Positions 22,091-33,700 of a stretch of 64,000 nt of DNA are shown here, one piece after another. A program made the position numbers and the translations under genes. Source of the stretch: Combretum micranthum (taxonomy: Eukaryota > Streptophyta > Magnoliopsida > Myrtales > Combretaceae); NCBI GenBank assembly GCA_024138025.1, contig JAMXBD010000714.1, positions 372,001 to 436,000 of the forward strand. The letters run 5' to 3'. The notes below the pieces were generated by a model that ran no database searches, was not told the origin of the DNA, and saw nothing but the letters and a program-made list of their open reading frames with translations. Each line of letters starts with the position of its first letter. The stretch's first letter is position 1.

Positions 22091-22152
22091 ATATAACCAT
22101 CAAAATATGAGCTTTTCTGCATCTTGATCAAATGGGCATAAGTATAAAGGGT
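22091..22152 (-). CDS. Candidate host exon, unknown gene (62 bp)
   Basis: On the minus strand a textbook acceptor (TTTTTGGTTTCAG) precedes 62 open bases encoding TLYTYAHLIKMQKSSYFDGY, followed by a textbook donor (GTAAGT at 22085-22090). The peptide does not look like a retroelement product and I do not recognise its family. Upstream exons would lie to the right, where an Athila-like LTR begins at about 22630, so the gene may be truncated. A single exon cannot prove a gene. Confidence 0.3.
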
Positions 22153-22629
22153 CTGAAACCAAAAAGATTAAATTGTAACATAACACATAGAGAAATAAAG
22201 AAAATAATATAAAGAACAGAGAAGGAACGGGAAAACGGATGAACAAATAATAAAATCAAAACAAAATCAAATAAAACCCAAAACAACAAGCTGATTCATG
22301 AAATAATCAACAAATGTTGTTGCTGACAAACACTATACATATCCAAAAACAATTATCAACAACTTCAATAAATCTAACCAACTTCAATAAATAATGTCTT
22401 TAAAATTTATAATCCAGTCAACTTTAAAATACAAAATTCATCATGTCAATGCTCAAATTTTCTATCATGACAGTCTTCATAAAACTAAAGTTTCTTGGCA
22501 TGACCTCATTAAAACTTCCTGGCAATTATGGCTTTAATGGGCATAAAGATAGGGGTAGAATAGGAATATTCTCACAATTGCAAAGCTTAATCATTGATAA
22601 TTTCATTTTATTCTATCATTTTAATAGGA
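22153..22629. other. Unassigned sequence before the Athila-like LTR
   Basis: AT-rich and possibly intronic to the candidate exon. The open frame starting at 22443 runs into the LTR and has no recognisable domain. Confidence 0.35.
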
Positions 22630-23259
22630 CTTTGGAATTTATTTTTATTCATTTTGGAGAAAATTCTTATGAAACCTATGCTTTTAATGAAATTTGTTGT
22701 TTTGTAGCTCCTAGAATCCAACAAAGCAGACTTTAAAGTATTTAGATCTGATTTGGAGCAAAAACAGTAGATAAAGTTAAAAATCAGAATAGTCGAGCCC
22801 TGCAGAATTCATCATTGAGGCTAAACACTTGAAGAAAAATAGGAAAAATGGTCTGTTGCACCTCAACTTCGAGCCCTCAATATGACTCTTGACTTTTGTT
22901 TGAGATATTGCGCATCAATTTGCAGAAAAGCTTCTATCGAGCCTCGTATTCGACCTCGGCAGTTGCCTTTTGAAGATCATTTTTTATCCATTTTCTTTAT
23001 CTCAAGCTTTAGCCATACGAGCCTCAACCGCCTCAATTCAACCCTCAATAGAGCCATGGACAAAAACACAAATGCTCAAGCATTTTAAGTGTCGAGCTTG
23101 ATTTCTTCTTTCTACAAGCACTCAACCACAACTCTCATGTGACCTGCAACAATTGAGCACACGATTCAAATAGGTGCATAAATAAAGAATTTACTTTCCG
23201 TTATAAATAATCTACCACGTGTTGAATAAAATCCATCACGCTTTCTATACCTTGTAGCC

Positions 23260-23267
23260 TATAAATA
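23260..23267 (+). promoter_or_regulatory. TATA box of the Athila-like LTR
   Basis: TATAAATA lies in the LTR. The corresponding place in the inverted copy reads TGTAAATA on its sense strand, a one-base change. Confidence 0.5.
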
Positions 23268-23283
23268 AAGAGACAAACATGCA

Positions 23284-23361
23284 TTTTTTTTTTTCTAATT
23301 TTTTTTTTTTTTTTTTTGGGGTGGGGCGGGGGGGGGGCGCGGGGGTGAGGATGGGGAGGGG
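23284..23361. repeat. Poly-T then G-rich tract
   Basis: T11, a short spacer, T19 (23299-23317), then about 44 bases that are nearly all G (GGGGTGGGGCGGGG and on). It has several G-runs of four or more, so a G-quadruplex is possible. It is absent from the homologous inverted LTR, so it arose or expanded locally. Confidence 0.65.
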
Positions 23362-24401
23362 AGGAGAATTGGGTAACAAGAATTACCTAGCTAACGTAGT
23401 ATAGTTTTTAGAGAATTCTAAGGTGAAAAAATTTATGTTTCTTGCTTTGGAAATCTCTAAGGTTTTTGGGTAAAATCATTTTAATCCTAATGTTTGTAAT
23501 TTCTAAGCAATCAAAGTGAATTATCTTTTCAAATGGATTTATTTCTTCATATTTGTGCGTTATTAAATAATTCCATGGAGAAATAATCTCGTACTGCTTA
23601 GGGTTCACGAATCTAATTCCTGATTCAACTGATTTCAAACGCGCTTTCAAGTTAATTGACTGAGTATTTGTAATTAGTAACTTGAACTGCATTTTGTGGG
23701 TTTTAAGAGAGTGGTGCACCTTTTTAGATCCACATTTGATTTCAATGGAATAGATTGAGAGATCATTCTTTTGAATAGATCTATGATTGCTAATGGAGTT
23801 GATCCTCACTACCTCGTGTGAGGACGGGTGAAAACTTTCTATCAATTGTTTAAAAATTCATTGAGTTGGGTTTTCAAAATAAAAGATTCTTAATCTTTGT
23901 GCGGATCTAGCATCTAGATCTAGAACTACTGACTTTGACAGAAGCTTTAGTTTACATTAGTGGATCCGGCGGTGAAAATATCCTAATCAACAGCTTTTCC
24001 AGAGAAGCTTTATCTAAAGAAATTGATTGATAAGGAATTGGTGTAGTGAAGAGAGGTTACAAATCTATCTTTTGCTTTTGCCTAGTAAACGCTTATGAAA
24101 TTTTCCTAATTAACATAGGTTAACTTCTTATTTTTCATTTATGAGTTTCTAATTTCCTTTAGTTAGATGATGGATAGGTTATGAGTACAATAGTTGCCAC
24201 CATTCCTTTGGGACCAACCTAATTTTTCCTATACTACTTAGGTAGGTGCACTTGCCACGATTGTTGGAAGTTGCTAAACCGAAGTTGAAAAAGAACAATT
24301 AGCTTTTATAAATTTTGAAAACTTCAACGTCTAGTTGTGTTCTGAAATTGTGATTTAATCTAATTCCAATAATCCAACAAGAGAAATTGAACAAGCATTT
24401 T

Positions 24402-24419
24402 TGGCGCCGTCGCCGTGGA
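24402..24419 (+). promoter_or_regulatory. Primer-binding site, TGGCGCCGTCGCCG
   Basis: TGGCGCCGTCGCCGTGGA directly follows the LTR. This GC-rich PBS type, complementary to a tRNA-Asp 3' end, is the one known for Athila and related elements and supports the lineage call. Confidence 0.75.
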
Positions 24420-24762
24420 TTGAACTGGTGTTGGATTCATTAACATGAAGCCCAACAGGGCAATATTGGAAAGCTAATCCATTCAGCAATCTAACCCTTA
24501 ACTCCTGTAAATATTTCTGTATATATCTGTTTTTATTTTTTTTTTGTACATATTTTTGTTTTTGTATATATCCTCTACTAACTTGTTTTGTTTCTTTTGT
24601 ATATACATTTATTTTCTTTCATGTACAATTCTTTATTTTATTTTTCTTTTATTCCTTTATTCTTTTATTCTTTATGTGTATATGTTTGTTCTTTCTTTTT
24701 TTTTTTCTGATTTGTTTTTAATAAAAATGTAGGATTACGACTAGGATTCAAACTAAAATTTT

Positions 24763-27700
24763 GTTTTCATTTGATCCAGATCCGCAAAGGATAGGAAAAA
24801 CTAGAAAAGTCAAAGAAAAGAAAATGGGTGACCATGAAAATAGGGGTGAATTACAAGAAGAAGTAGATAAACCTAGGGTTAATTAGCCTGGGACAACGAT
24901 AGATTTCTGCAGACCCACCCTAGAAGGAGCTAATACAAGCATTAACAGACCCAAAGTGGTTGCAAACAATTTCAAGATAAAGCCCAATGTTATCCAAATG
25001 GTGTAACAAATGGTTCAATTCAATGGTTTATATGATGAGGATCCAAATAGCCATCTGCAATAGTTTCTTGAGATTTGTGACACTTTTAAAATCAATGGTG
25101 TGCCTAAACATGCAATTAGGCTGAGATTATTTCCATTTTCCCTCAAAGGAAATGCCAGGAAATGGCTAAATAGCCTTCCTAAAAACTCCGTCTCTACTTA
25201 GCAGCAAATGGCTGATGGATTCATGAGGAAATGTTTTCCACACTTAAGAACAGCCAAGTTGAGAGCTGACATTGCTTCTTTCCATCAAATGGATTCCAAT
25301 ACTTTGTATGAAGCTTTCAAGAGATGGAAGGAGTTGCTAGCAAGATACCCACACTATAAATTACCTTATTAGACTCAGGTACAAACTTCTTATAATGGGT
25401 TGAATTATAGGACGCGACAATTGATTGATACAATCGCTGGTGGGAGTCAAATTATAAATCTCCTAAGGCATGTTTGAATTTATTCGAGGATATAGCTAAT
25501 AATCATTACTGATGGTCATCATTTAAAGTCAAGAAAGAAAAATTTGGAGGAATGTTTGTGCTTGGTGTTCTTTTCAATTGAGTTCATACTAATCATTGAC
25601 CGAGTTTTTCAAATTTATAAATGTTTTCTAAATTGTTTTCAATAACTATGGTCTCACAGGGCAAACGCACCCATCAGATTAGCATAGATAGTGATTTAGG
25701 TTGATCCCAAGGGAATGGTTGGCAGTTAACGTACTCCCAACCGCATCCATTGTCTAGCCAAAAGAAATGTTTAGAAAATCATAATGAAAAAAAAAAAAAC
25801 TATCCTAAGTTAGGAATATTCACAAAGGTTTAATGGGAAAAATAAGAAATAAGTCTATAACTTCTATGAAACAGCAGTTTAGGATTATTTCACCAATTCC
25901 TTATCAAAATGATTTCTTAAAAACAATGAACTTCTTAAAAGCTGTTTGAATTGTGTGTTTATACTGTCAGATTCTCTAATTTAAACTAAAGCTTCTCTCG
26001 AAGTCAATAGTTCTAAATCTAGGTGAAACTAACAATATGAAATTCCAATTAGATCCGCATAAAGAATAGGAATCCATTGTGTTTGAAATTAAAAACTCAA
26101 TGAATTTTTTTTAAAACAAGTGATAGAAAGTCTTCACCATTTTCTCGCAAGAGATAGTTAAGATTGAATCCATTAGCAACCATAGATCTATTCAATTGAA
26201 TGATCTCTCGATCTATCTAATTGAAATCGATCATGGATATAAAATAGTGCACCACTCCTTTAAAAACCACAAGTTTAAGTTCACGTCACTAATTACAAAG
26301 ACCCAATCAAATTAACTTGAAAGCACATTTGAATTCAACTGAATCAGGAATTGGATTTGTTATTCCTATGCTGTAGGAGTTTATTTCTCCATGGATTTAT
26401 CAAAATAAGCGTGAATGAGAAGGAATTAATCAGATTCGAAAGATTAATAATTAATTGCTTAGAAATTCATAGAAATTACAAACATCGAGTTAAATTGATT
26501 TTACCTAGAAAACATAAGAAATTCTTAAGTAAAAAGAAAAGGAAATTGTTTCACTCAAGAATCCTTCAGAAAACTAATCTACGTTAATATGCTAATTTAC
26601 ACTATTGGTACATACATTACAACGCATGCTTGCTCGTTTATTTACAGGTTACTAGACATGGAAAGCACGACCTACTTTATTGACACGACCGGATTCTTTC
26701 TAACAGAATTTGTAATAACTTTCCACGCACGCATATGACCTGTGAAAACACTTGTCAAGAGTCACGTGTGATTTGTTGGTCGAGGCTTGTACAAAGCAAA
26801 ATCAAGCTTGACTTTAGGAATTGCTAAAGTAAACTATACATTTTTGTTCATTGCTCTATCGAGAGTAAAATTGAGAAAGTTGAGGCTCGTATCGCTGAGG
26901 CTTGAGGTAATTCTGATGAAGAATTGACCTATAAAAGCACTTGTCGATGGTCGAGATTTGAGGCTTGACTTTGAAGCTCAACAATGTATTTTCTCTATAC
27001 TGATGCTCGATTACTTCGACTGAAGTTGAGGGTCATGTCGAGAGCTCATAGTTAAGGCTTGATAGACCAATTTTTGTTGTTTTCTTCCTTTGTTTGGCCT
27101 CGGCTGTGACTTTACAAGGCTCAACTTCTACAATCTTGAATTTACTTGTTGTTTTTGCTCCAAATCTGATTTGAAACACTTTGATTATTCCTTATTGGAT
27201 TCTAAGAGCTTCAAAACAACATTATTTATCAAAAACATAAAATTTATAGGATTTTATTTGAAATTCTTAACAAAATGAACTCAAAATCCTATGAAAAATA
27301 TAGAGTAAAAATGATTTATCAGTTTGAAATTGATGTTATGTCTAATTTGACTGCAAAGATTAAGGCTCTGAGCAAAAAAGTTGAAAGTTTGTTTATAGTA
27401 AGGAATGAGATGAATATGGTTGATAGTGTATTGGATCAAAATATTGAAGGTATGACCTCTAAAAGTTGTGAATTTGTGTCAAATTTTAATGGCCAAAGAT
27501 ATGACCCTTATAGTAACACATATAATCCTAGTTGAAGGAACCATCCAAATATCAAGTAGAGTAACAAGAATTTTCAACAACAAATGAACCCACCTAATTT
27601 TCAAAACCACCAATGTAAGGGTTAGGTGTCTATCAAGGAAACAAACGATCGCTTGAGGAATTAATTCCTCATTTATTAAGGCTACTGAGGCTGGACAATA

Positions 27701-27845
27701 GAGTATAGACACCACCCTGAGGAACCACACTGCTGCAATTCACAATTTAGAGACCCAGCTTGGCCGAATTTCCAAACTACTTTCAGAGAGACCTTCAAGA
27801 TCTTTACCTTTGAATACTGAGCCAAACCCATGTGATCAAATGAAG
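24763..27845 (+). pseudogene. Athila-like gag, five stops in its first part, split by an inverted LTR
   Basis: Gag packages retroelement RNA. One frame from about 24763 reads FSFDPDPQR, then NFKIKPNVIQMV, NGLYDEDPNSHL, FLEICDTFKINGV, AIRLRLFPFSLKG, WLNSLPKNS, LRTAKLRADIASFHQMD, YEAFKRWKELLARYPHY and QVQTSYNGLN, the expected order of the plant retrotransposon Gag core. Five in-frame stops interrupt 24870-25380 without a frame change. After the nested LTR, 27275-27534 resumes with a coiled-coil-like segment and NGQRYDPYSNTYNPS. Then 27600-27845 gives GVYQGNKRSLEELIPH and an EFPNYFQRDLQDL-like tail in shifting frames. Non-functional. Confidence 0.78.
25559..27272 (-). mobile_element. Inverted solo LTR of the same Athila-like family inside gag
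   Basis: The reverse complement matches the 5' LTR at 22630-24397: TGCTTGGTGTTC here mirrors GAACAAGCA at that LTR's end, and the blocks at 26080-26580 and 27130-27240 mirror 23408-23870 and 22690-22760. Gag sequence is present on both sides, so this is a nested insertion in antisense. The ends are TG...CA by the best reading, but a clean 5-bp duplication is not visible (GAATG/AAATG is possible if the ends are shifted). Confidence 0.6.
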
Positions 27846-28877
27846 CAATGGTGATTCTTAGGATGATTATCCTACATGTCTTTTGTTTAGTTTTTGTTTT
27901 TGAGAAGAAGATGTTTGATGTTTTAGGATAGTTTAAGTGGATAGGACGAAAGTTATCCTAAGCTATTTGTGGATATCTTTTTAAAGACCTTTATTTCTGT
28001 ATCAGTTTGAAAGATGTTCTTGGGGTCTGTTTGACATTTTTCATAGATTATAAACAACAAAAAAAATCTTGTTTTTAATGAGAATGAAGATCATGTTTGA
28101 GTATAAATGATGTTTTATGTTATTTTTTTGTACTACAGAATGATTTTTGCAAGTACAAATTTGAGCCTCGAAAATTCTTTGTATAGTAAAAATAAAAAAT
28201 CGAGCCCTTTAGTAGAGCCTTGACAATGTTAGATATCCTTTTTGTAAATAAATAAATCAGTTTTAAGCCTTGCATTCTTTAATTCTTTAAAATAAGTCGC
28301 GACTTCTTTTTAAGTCGAGTGTCTTTTATTCTTTAATTCTTTTATCCTTATGCAAATAGATGATTAATGAATTGGTCTGTCAAGATTGACGTAGACTTTA
28401 ATGTTTTCAAAACCTAAAAAGTAAAAAGAAACTATTCATTCTGCACTCGAGAAAAACACTATTCTTACACTCAATAAATAATTTTTTGCTCTTATACCTT
28501 GCATTCATCAAGAAACTCACCAAAACCAAACCTTTCCAACATTCAAAGTGTTAATCTGTTAAGGTATGTTCATTTATATCATCTCTTTCTACTTTTACTG
28601 CTTTATCAAAGTATATGGTACATTTGAATTTTTAAGGTTTTTCAAACGCTCGATAAAAACACGATATGGTTTGTGAAGCATTTTCATTCTTGAAACTTTG
28701 TGTAATCAATCACAAACTTCGTTTTCTTTTCAAACCCATTTGTTTTGTTAAAACCCCAGTTTGTTTCTGATTATTCATAATATCGATAGTTTAGTTCAAG
28801 AAAAATAAAATGGGAGTAGTTTGATTTAAATTTAAGCAAACATTTTTGAATTTATGTAGTGCAATTTTTGCAGAAAA
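27846..28877 (+). mobile_element. Internal region of the Athila-like element, non-coding as seen
   Basis: AT-rich sequence between gag and the next ORF, with no readable protease, RT or integrase, so pol appears to be missing. It ends with a TTTTTGCAG acceptor-like sequence just before the ATG at 28878. Confidence 0.4.
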
Positions 28878-29106
28878 ATGGCACCAAGAAGAAAACAAAC
28901 CCAACCCCAAGTAAGTACTTGTACTCTTGAGAATATTTGCTGAAGATAGGGAGAAGTTTAATTTGTTTTTGACTTAAAAGAACATTGTAAAAAATGTTGT
29001 GTTGAATTGGAATTTGTTGGAGAATTATGGGATGAAAGATGCTTTTGAGAGATTTTTGCAAAATCCTGTATGGAGAAGAGTTTTTGAGATTAAAGAAGAA
29101 GCATAT
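28878..29106 (+). pseudogene. Start of a downstream Athila-type ORF (plant transposon protein), truncated
   Basis: The ATG at 28878 begins MAPRRKQTQPQ. After a frame break the text continues with LLENYGMKDAFERFLQNPVW and RRVFEIKEEAY, which resembles the N-terminal half of the uncharacterised plant transposon protein found downstream in Athila-like elements. It is cut at 29106 by LTR C, after CATAT. The remainder is not seen on the far side. Family assignment rests on a short stretch. Confidence 0.4.
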
Positions 29107-30045
29107 TGTCACGCCCCGAGGGGTACCCTAAACGTGGCAGTCCGCCGTACACAATACTAAAGCCTATGAATGACTACCTTCGTCACACAAGGGCTTCCAT
29201 ACTATGTACAAGGCGTACAACACATTAATGAGACACGATCGAAGTATAGCAATTCATATTGATATAAGTTATACAACAAGATATAAGGAATGTAACTAAC
29301 TTCAAATATAATCGATTACACTTCTTAGGGGCATACCCCCATAAAAATTCCCAACTTCAACCTTAAACAAAAGACATATATAGAATCTCATAGGTTATTA
29401 TTACATAAGACCTATCATAACATAACTTCACTAAACCTGACTAAGGCCTTCTCGTACACCGCTTCCTTATTGGAAACTCAAACTCATACTCGGTTTTTCT
29501 GATATCTCGGTCTTCGGGTCGTAATCTTAAATCAACCTGTAACATTCAATAACTGTAGGAGGGTAAGCTACACTAGCTTAGTGAGTGAGAACTTCCATAA
29601 ATCACGCATCCAACAATCAATCAAGCAAGTTATTTAATCAATCATATGAATGCAACAAACACATGAATCATACAAAACATATGATCAACCGGAAATCATA
29701 TGTGAATAGATTTACGCCCTATATTCGGGGTTAGCAGATTCACGACTCCTGCGGTACTATCGGTTCCATCTTCGGGTCACGGTTACCCTCACATAATATT
29801 CTGTCTTCGGGTCACAATTACCCTCACATAATATTCCATCTCATGGATACCGGATAACTGGAATAATATGCTAATGCTCCATCCCCAACGTGAAGTGATT
29901 ATGTCCATATTAGTTTATCATTCCAAGTAGTCATTATTCCAATTCTTAAGTGATCAACCAATCACGCAGACAATCAATAATATAGCAATAAACATTCATC
30001 ATTAATCACCCGGTTTCGATATTCTTAACACGGTTTGCTCAATAA
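29107..30045 (-). mobile_element. LTR C of the TGTCACGCCCC family, truncated
   Basis: It starts TGTCACGCCCCGAGGGGTACCC after CATAT (29102-29106). It follows the family through the 'AAGCTACACTAGCTTAGTGAG' block (about 29566), the 'GGATTTACGCCCT' block (about 29707) and 'CCCCAACGTGAAGTGATTATG' (about 29883). Family similarity ends at about 30045, so roughly two thirds, including the dyad and TATA regions, is missing and no second CATAT marks an end. Confidence 0.75.
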
Positions 30046-30702
30046 ACTCAAGTAGGTATTCAGCTATAAACCAAATGGTAGATATACTTGAGAATAAGAA
30101 TTTGTGTAAAGATATTAACTCAAATTAGATTCAAAGTGTCAATTCATTGATTGATCCACAATTGATTTATTACGAATCAAATAGAAGCTCTAAATATATC
30201 ACATATTCTTTTTGAAGTTTATTTACTCCCTTATGAGTGTTAATCCATAAATTTAATATCAAATCTATAAGAATATTAAACTTAATCAACTCACTAAACC
30301 TACCATATATTAACTAGATTCTTTAAGTGATATCTCTAGTAATTGAATTGTCATTAATCCAATAGACTTTTATTAAGTAAGAAAGCTCATTTTAGGTTTA
30401 ACTCACCCATTTATATCTTGGATAGACCAACTATACCTAAAAGTATGCCAATGTACCTAAACTAGTTTTTTGTTGTCTTTACATACATTATTAACCATTA
30501 TTTGTACCTATTATTACCAATTAATTCCTAGTATCAAATTATTTAATTATTCAACTTAAAATTCATATTTTAATATGATAATATATCATTTATTTATTTT
30601 GTTAAATTTAGATCCATTTATTCCTATCAATTCAAAACTAGTTTAAATTCAATGTAGGACTCAACTTAAATGGATCGACTCACTTACTTTATGGACTAGT
30701 TC
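30046..30702. other. Unassigned sequence between LTR C and LTR D
   Basis: About 650 bp, strongly AT-rich, with no resemblance to the missing part of LTR C, no open frame and no termini that I can name. It ends with the AGTTC target of LTR D. Confidence 0.45.
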
Positions 30703-33700
30703 TGTCACGCCCCGATGGGTACCCTAAATGTGGCAGTCCGTCGTACACCATATTAAAGCCTAAGAATGACTACCTCAGTCACGCGAAGGTTCCATACTAT
30801 GTACAAGGCGTCTAACACATGGAGGAGACTCATCGAAGTAATACATTTTATTGATATAGCTTGAGTACAATGTAAAGGAAATACAAATTTACTATACTTC
30901 AGATACAAATCACTATACTTCATATACAATCATTAAACTTCAATTACATTCATCAAAAGATTCTACTACGTAAAACTATTACAAGGCAAATCATAAAACT
31001 AGCTATAACTTCAAACATTCGTTCTTTGCCAAATCCCGGAGTCATTCCCGGCTTCAACCAATTCGGTCCCCACTTTGCATTCTTGAATAACCTGTTCATT
31101 TAAACAACTATTGGGGTATAAGCTACACTAGCTTAGTGAGAATTCCCTTAATTCCGTACCATAACAAACAAGTTATAATCAATCATATGCTATGCATGAA
31201 CAAACACGTGAGCAAGCAATTATGCATGGGTATCCGGAACCCACACACAGAACGGATTTACGCCCTCCGTATCTTGGGTTAGGAATGGTTTGAGTCTACA
31301 CGACCGCATCTAGTCCCCAAGCCCTCGGCTCTTAGCACTCGACTCGGCTAGGCTCATCCAAGAATGCATCCACATGCGCCTTAGTACCCCTGAATGAGCT
31401 CTGGCACCGGGCTCGTTATCCAAACGAGGCAACCACGGACCATACCGATCGACCTGCGTAGGAGTAGCATGCTACCAAATGCAATATGTCGAATGCGATG
31501 CATGACCAATTTAATTTTTGCTTAGGTCAAAACATTTATACATTCTTTAGAGTGACCAACCAATATCACACATATAACAGAAATAATATGAACGGTGCAG
31601 TTATCCAATCAAATCGTGGTTTCGATATGCTTTAGTATTCTTTGGCATACATTCATCACAGTCTCATCATATATCCCATCCCCATTCATATCGATTTTTA
31701 TCTTTTCCTATAATTCTAATGCAACTAACTACAATCACAATCAAGGTAACAAAACAAGGAGAAAACTCACTCGGCCATTGGATCACCGGTCTTCTAGTAA
31801 TAATAATCCGGTGGTAGGGAATCGTCGATCTCGGGATCTCCTAAAAAGGAAGAAATACTCTAATAAGTATTTCATCACTTAACTAATCCAAACTATCTCA
31901 TTCAAACTATCAAATTCGCAATTCGCGTCCTAAGCGGAAATTCCAACTTAAAACGGCCATAACTTGGTCATTTTAACTCGGAATCTCGCAAATTATATAT
32001 CGATTTCTATCTACTTCGAAAGATCTATCTAATTCTAATATTATTTTCAAGTTTTGAAAACGAAGCTTCGAAAAGTTCGGATCAGATTAGGACAGCAACA
32101 ATTTCAATTTCCGAAAAATAGTTTTGTAAATGTTGAAATGTTCTACTTGTAATTCAATTACATAATATGAATGATTTCCTAACATGAATGACATGAGATG
32201 AGCTTAATGCATGCATGATCTTGATGATTTTTGCAAAAGGAAATTATAACTTTTTATTTTGCAAGACCATAATAACAACTATTTGAAAAATCTAGTTTTC
32301 TAACTTTGCATTTCCATTTGTTTTGGATTTATTACTTAAGAAAATATAATTATTTTTGTTAAAATTGAGTCTTCATCATATATATTACTTATGACCTTTA
32401 TTTCTACATAAAAATTTCCATTTTACACTTTGTAAACATGTTTTCAAGTGGGGTTGATTCCAAAATCCGAATTTGGTAAAAATTGGTTTTTGAGTGATTC
32501 CTTTAAGTAAAAATCATTTGATATTTAGAAAATTAGGGCTCAATTATACATTACCACTAAGGACTTCATTCTTACACAAAAATTTGCATTTTACACTTTG
32601 CAAATACATTTTTAAACAAGCTTTGCACAAAAATCCGAATTTTAGAAAATTTCATTTCTTGCATATTTCTTATGAGAAAACTTGTTTAATGCATTAAAAT
32701 TTGAAGCTTTACTATATCTATTGTCTAAGGACTTCATTTAACACATAAAACTTTCAATTTGAGTTAAATACTAAGTGATTACATATGCATCATCTCAAAT
32801 TACGAATTTGACAATTTGATTACTAACTCAAAATTTTCCATTTTAATTCCATTACTTGTTTTACACATTACTCATGCCTAAACTCACTTTAACTTGTAAA
32901 AATCATTCCTTAAAGATACCTATTACCTATATACTTCATTTTTCACATAAAACATGAGTTTTGGAGTTGATAAATGGGTTTTAAAATTTGGTCTTGGTTG
33001 GGATCCGAATTTAGAAAATTTATTTTTGGTTATATCTTTTGATAAAATCTATCTAAGCTTATGGAAATCTATTCCTTACATATCATATCTTATGAGCCTT
33101 CATTTCTTAAGTAAAAAAATTACATTTTGACACTTGGAAAGTAGTTTTTAAATGGGGGTCTTGCCAAAATACGAATTTCACAATTTTGTTTGAGTTCATA
33201 ACTAAGATCTATACTTAATATGAACATAAACATAAAAAAATGCATGGTAATAAGCTATAAACATCATGGATCTAAACTTCACTTATCAAAATCTTCATTT
33301 ATGATATCTATACCCTAAGCCTTCATTTTAAATGAAAAAATACATTTTGAAGTTGAAAAACCACTTTTCTAACTATGGGTCCATTTTCATCCGAATTTTC
33401 AAAATTGATTTTGTTGAAAACAAAATAGATCTTGGGTTCCTACAACTTTCCTACCATCATCAAGCTATAAAGTTGTTCATGAACATAAACAAAGATCTAA
33501 TGCATCTATGAACTCAAAACTTTAGATCTAGTTTTCTAAACTAGTTTTACATGCATGAATCACTAAGATAGACATGTGGATGCTAGATCTATGCATAAAT
33601 CATAAGGAATAACAAAAATAACAACTTAAATACAAGATCTATGGCATAAACAAAAATCAAAGCTATAAAAGTTAGATCTACAATATATATATCTTTAAAC

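Larger units (their letters stand above)
22630..24397 (+). repeat. 5' LTR of an Athila-like Ty3/gypsy element
   Basis: The right end, CAAGCA at 24392-24397, is five bases from a primer-binding site. Reverse-complement similarity to 25559-27272 covers most of its length, including a 'GATTTGGAGCAAAAACA' block (about 22750) and the region 23408-23870, whose open frame is not a real gene. The start is placed by aligning with the inverted copy and is approximate. A TATAAATA box is at 23260-23267, followed by T-runs and a long G-rich tract (23284-23361) that the other copy lacks. Confidence 0.65.

Noticed and set aside
23408..23845. A 145-codon open frame on the minus strand as a protein gene
   Set aside because: It lies inside the Athila-like LTR, and the matching part of the inverted LTR (26080-26580) has different, broken frames, so the frame is not conserved.
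31595..31882. A 95-codon open frame in LTR D and a 121-codon frame in LTR A (5639-6004) as conserved LTR proteins
   Set aside because: They cover the same LTR block and look alike at their ends (YNHNQGN and YKHNQGN), but they are antisense to the TATA-defined sense strand, lack a domain, and the matching block in B and E is closed by stops.
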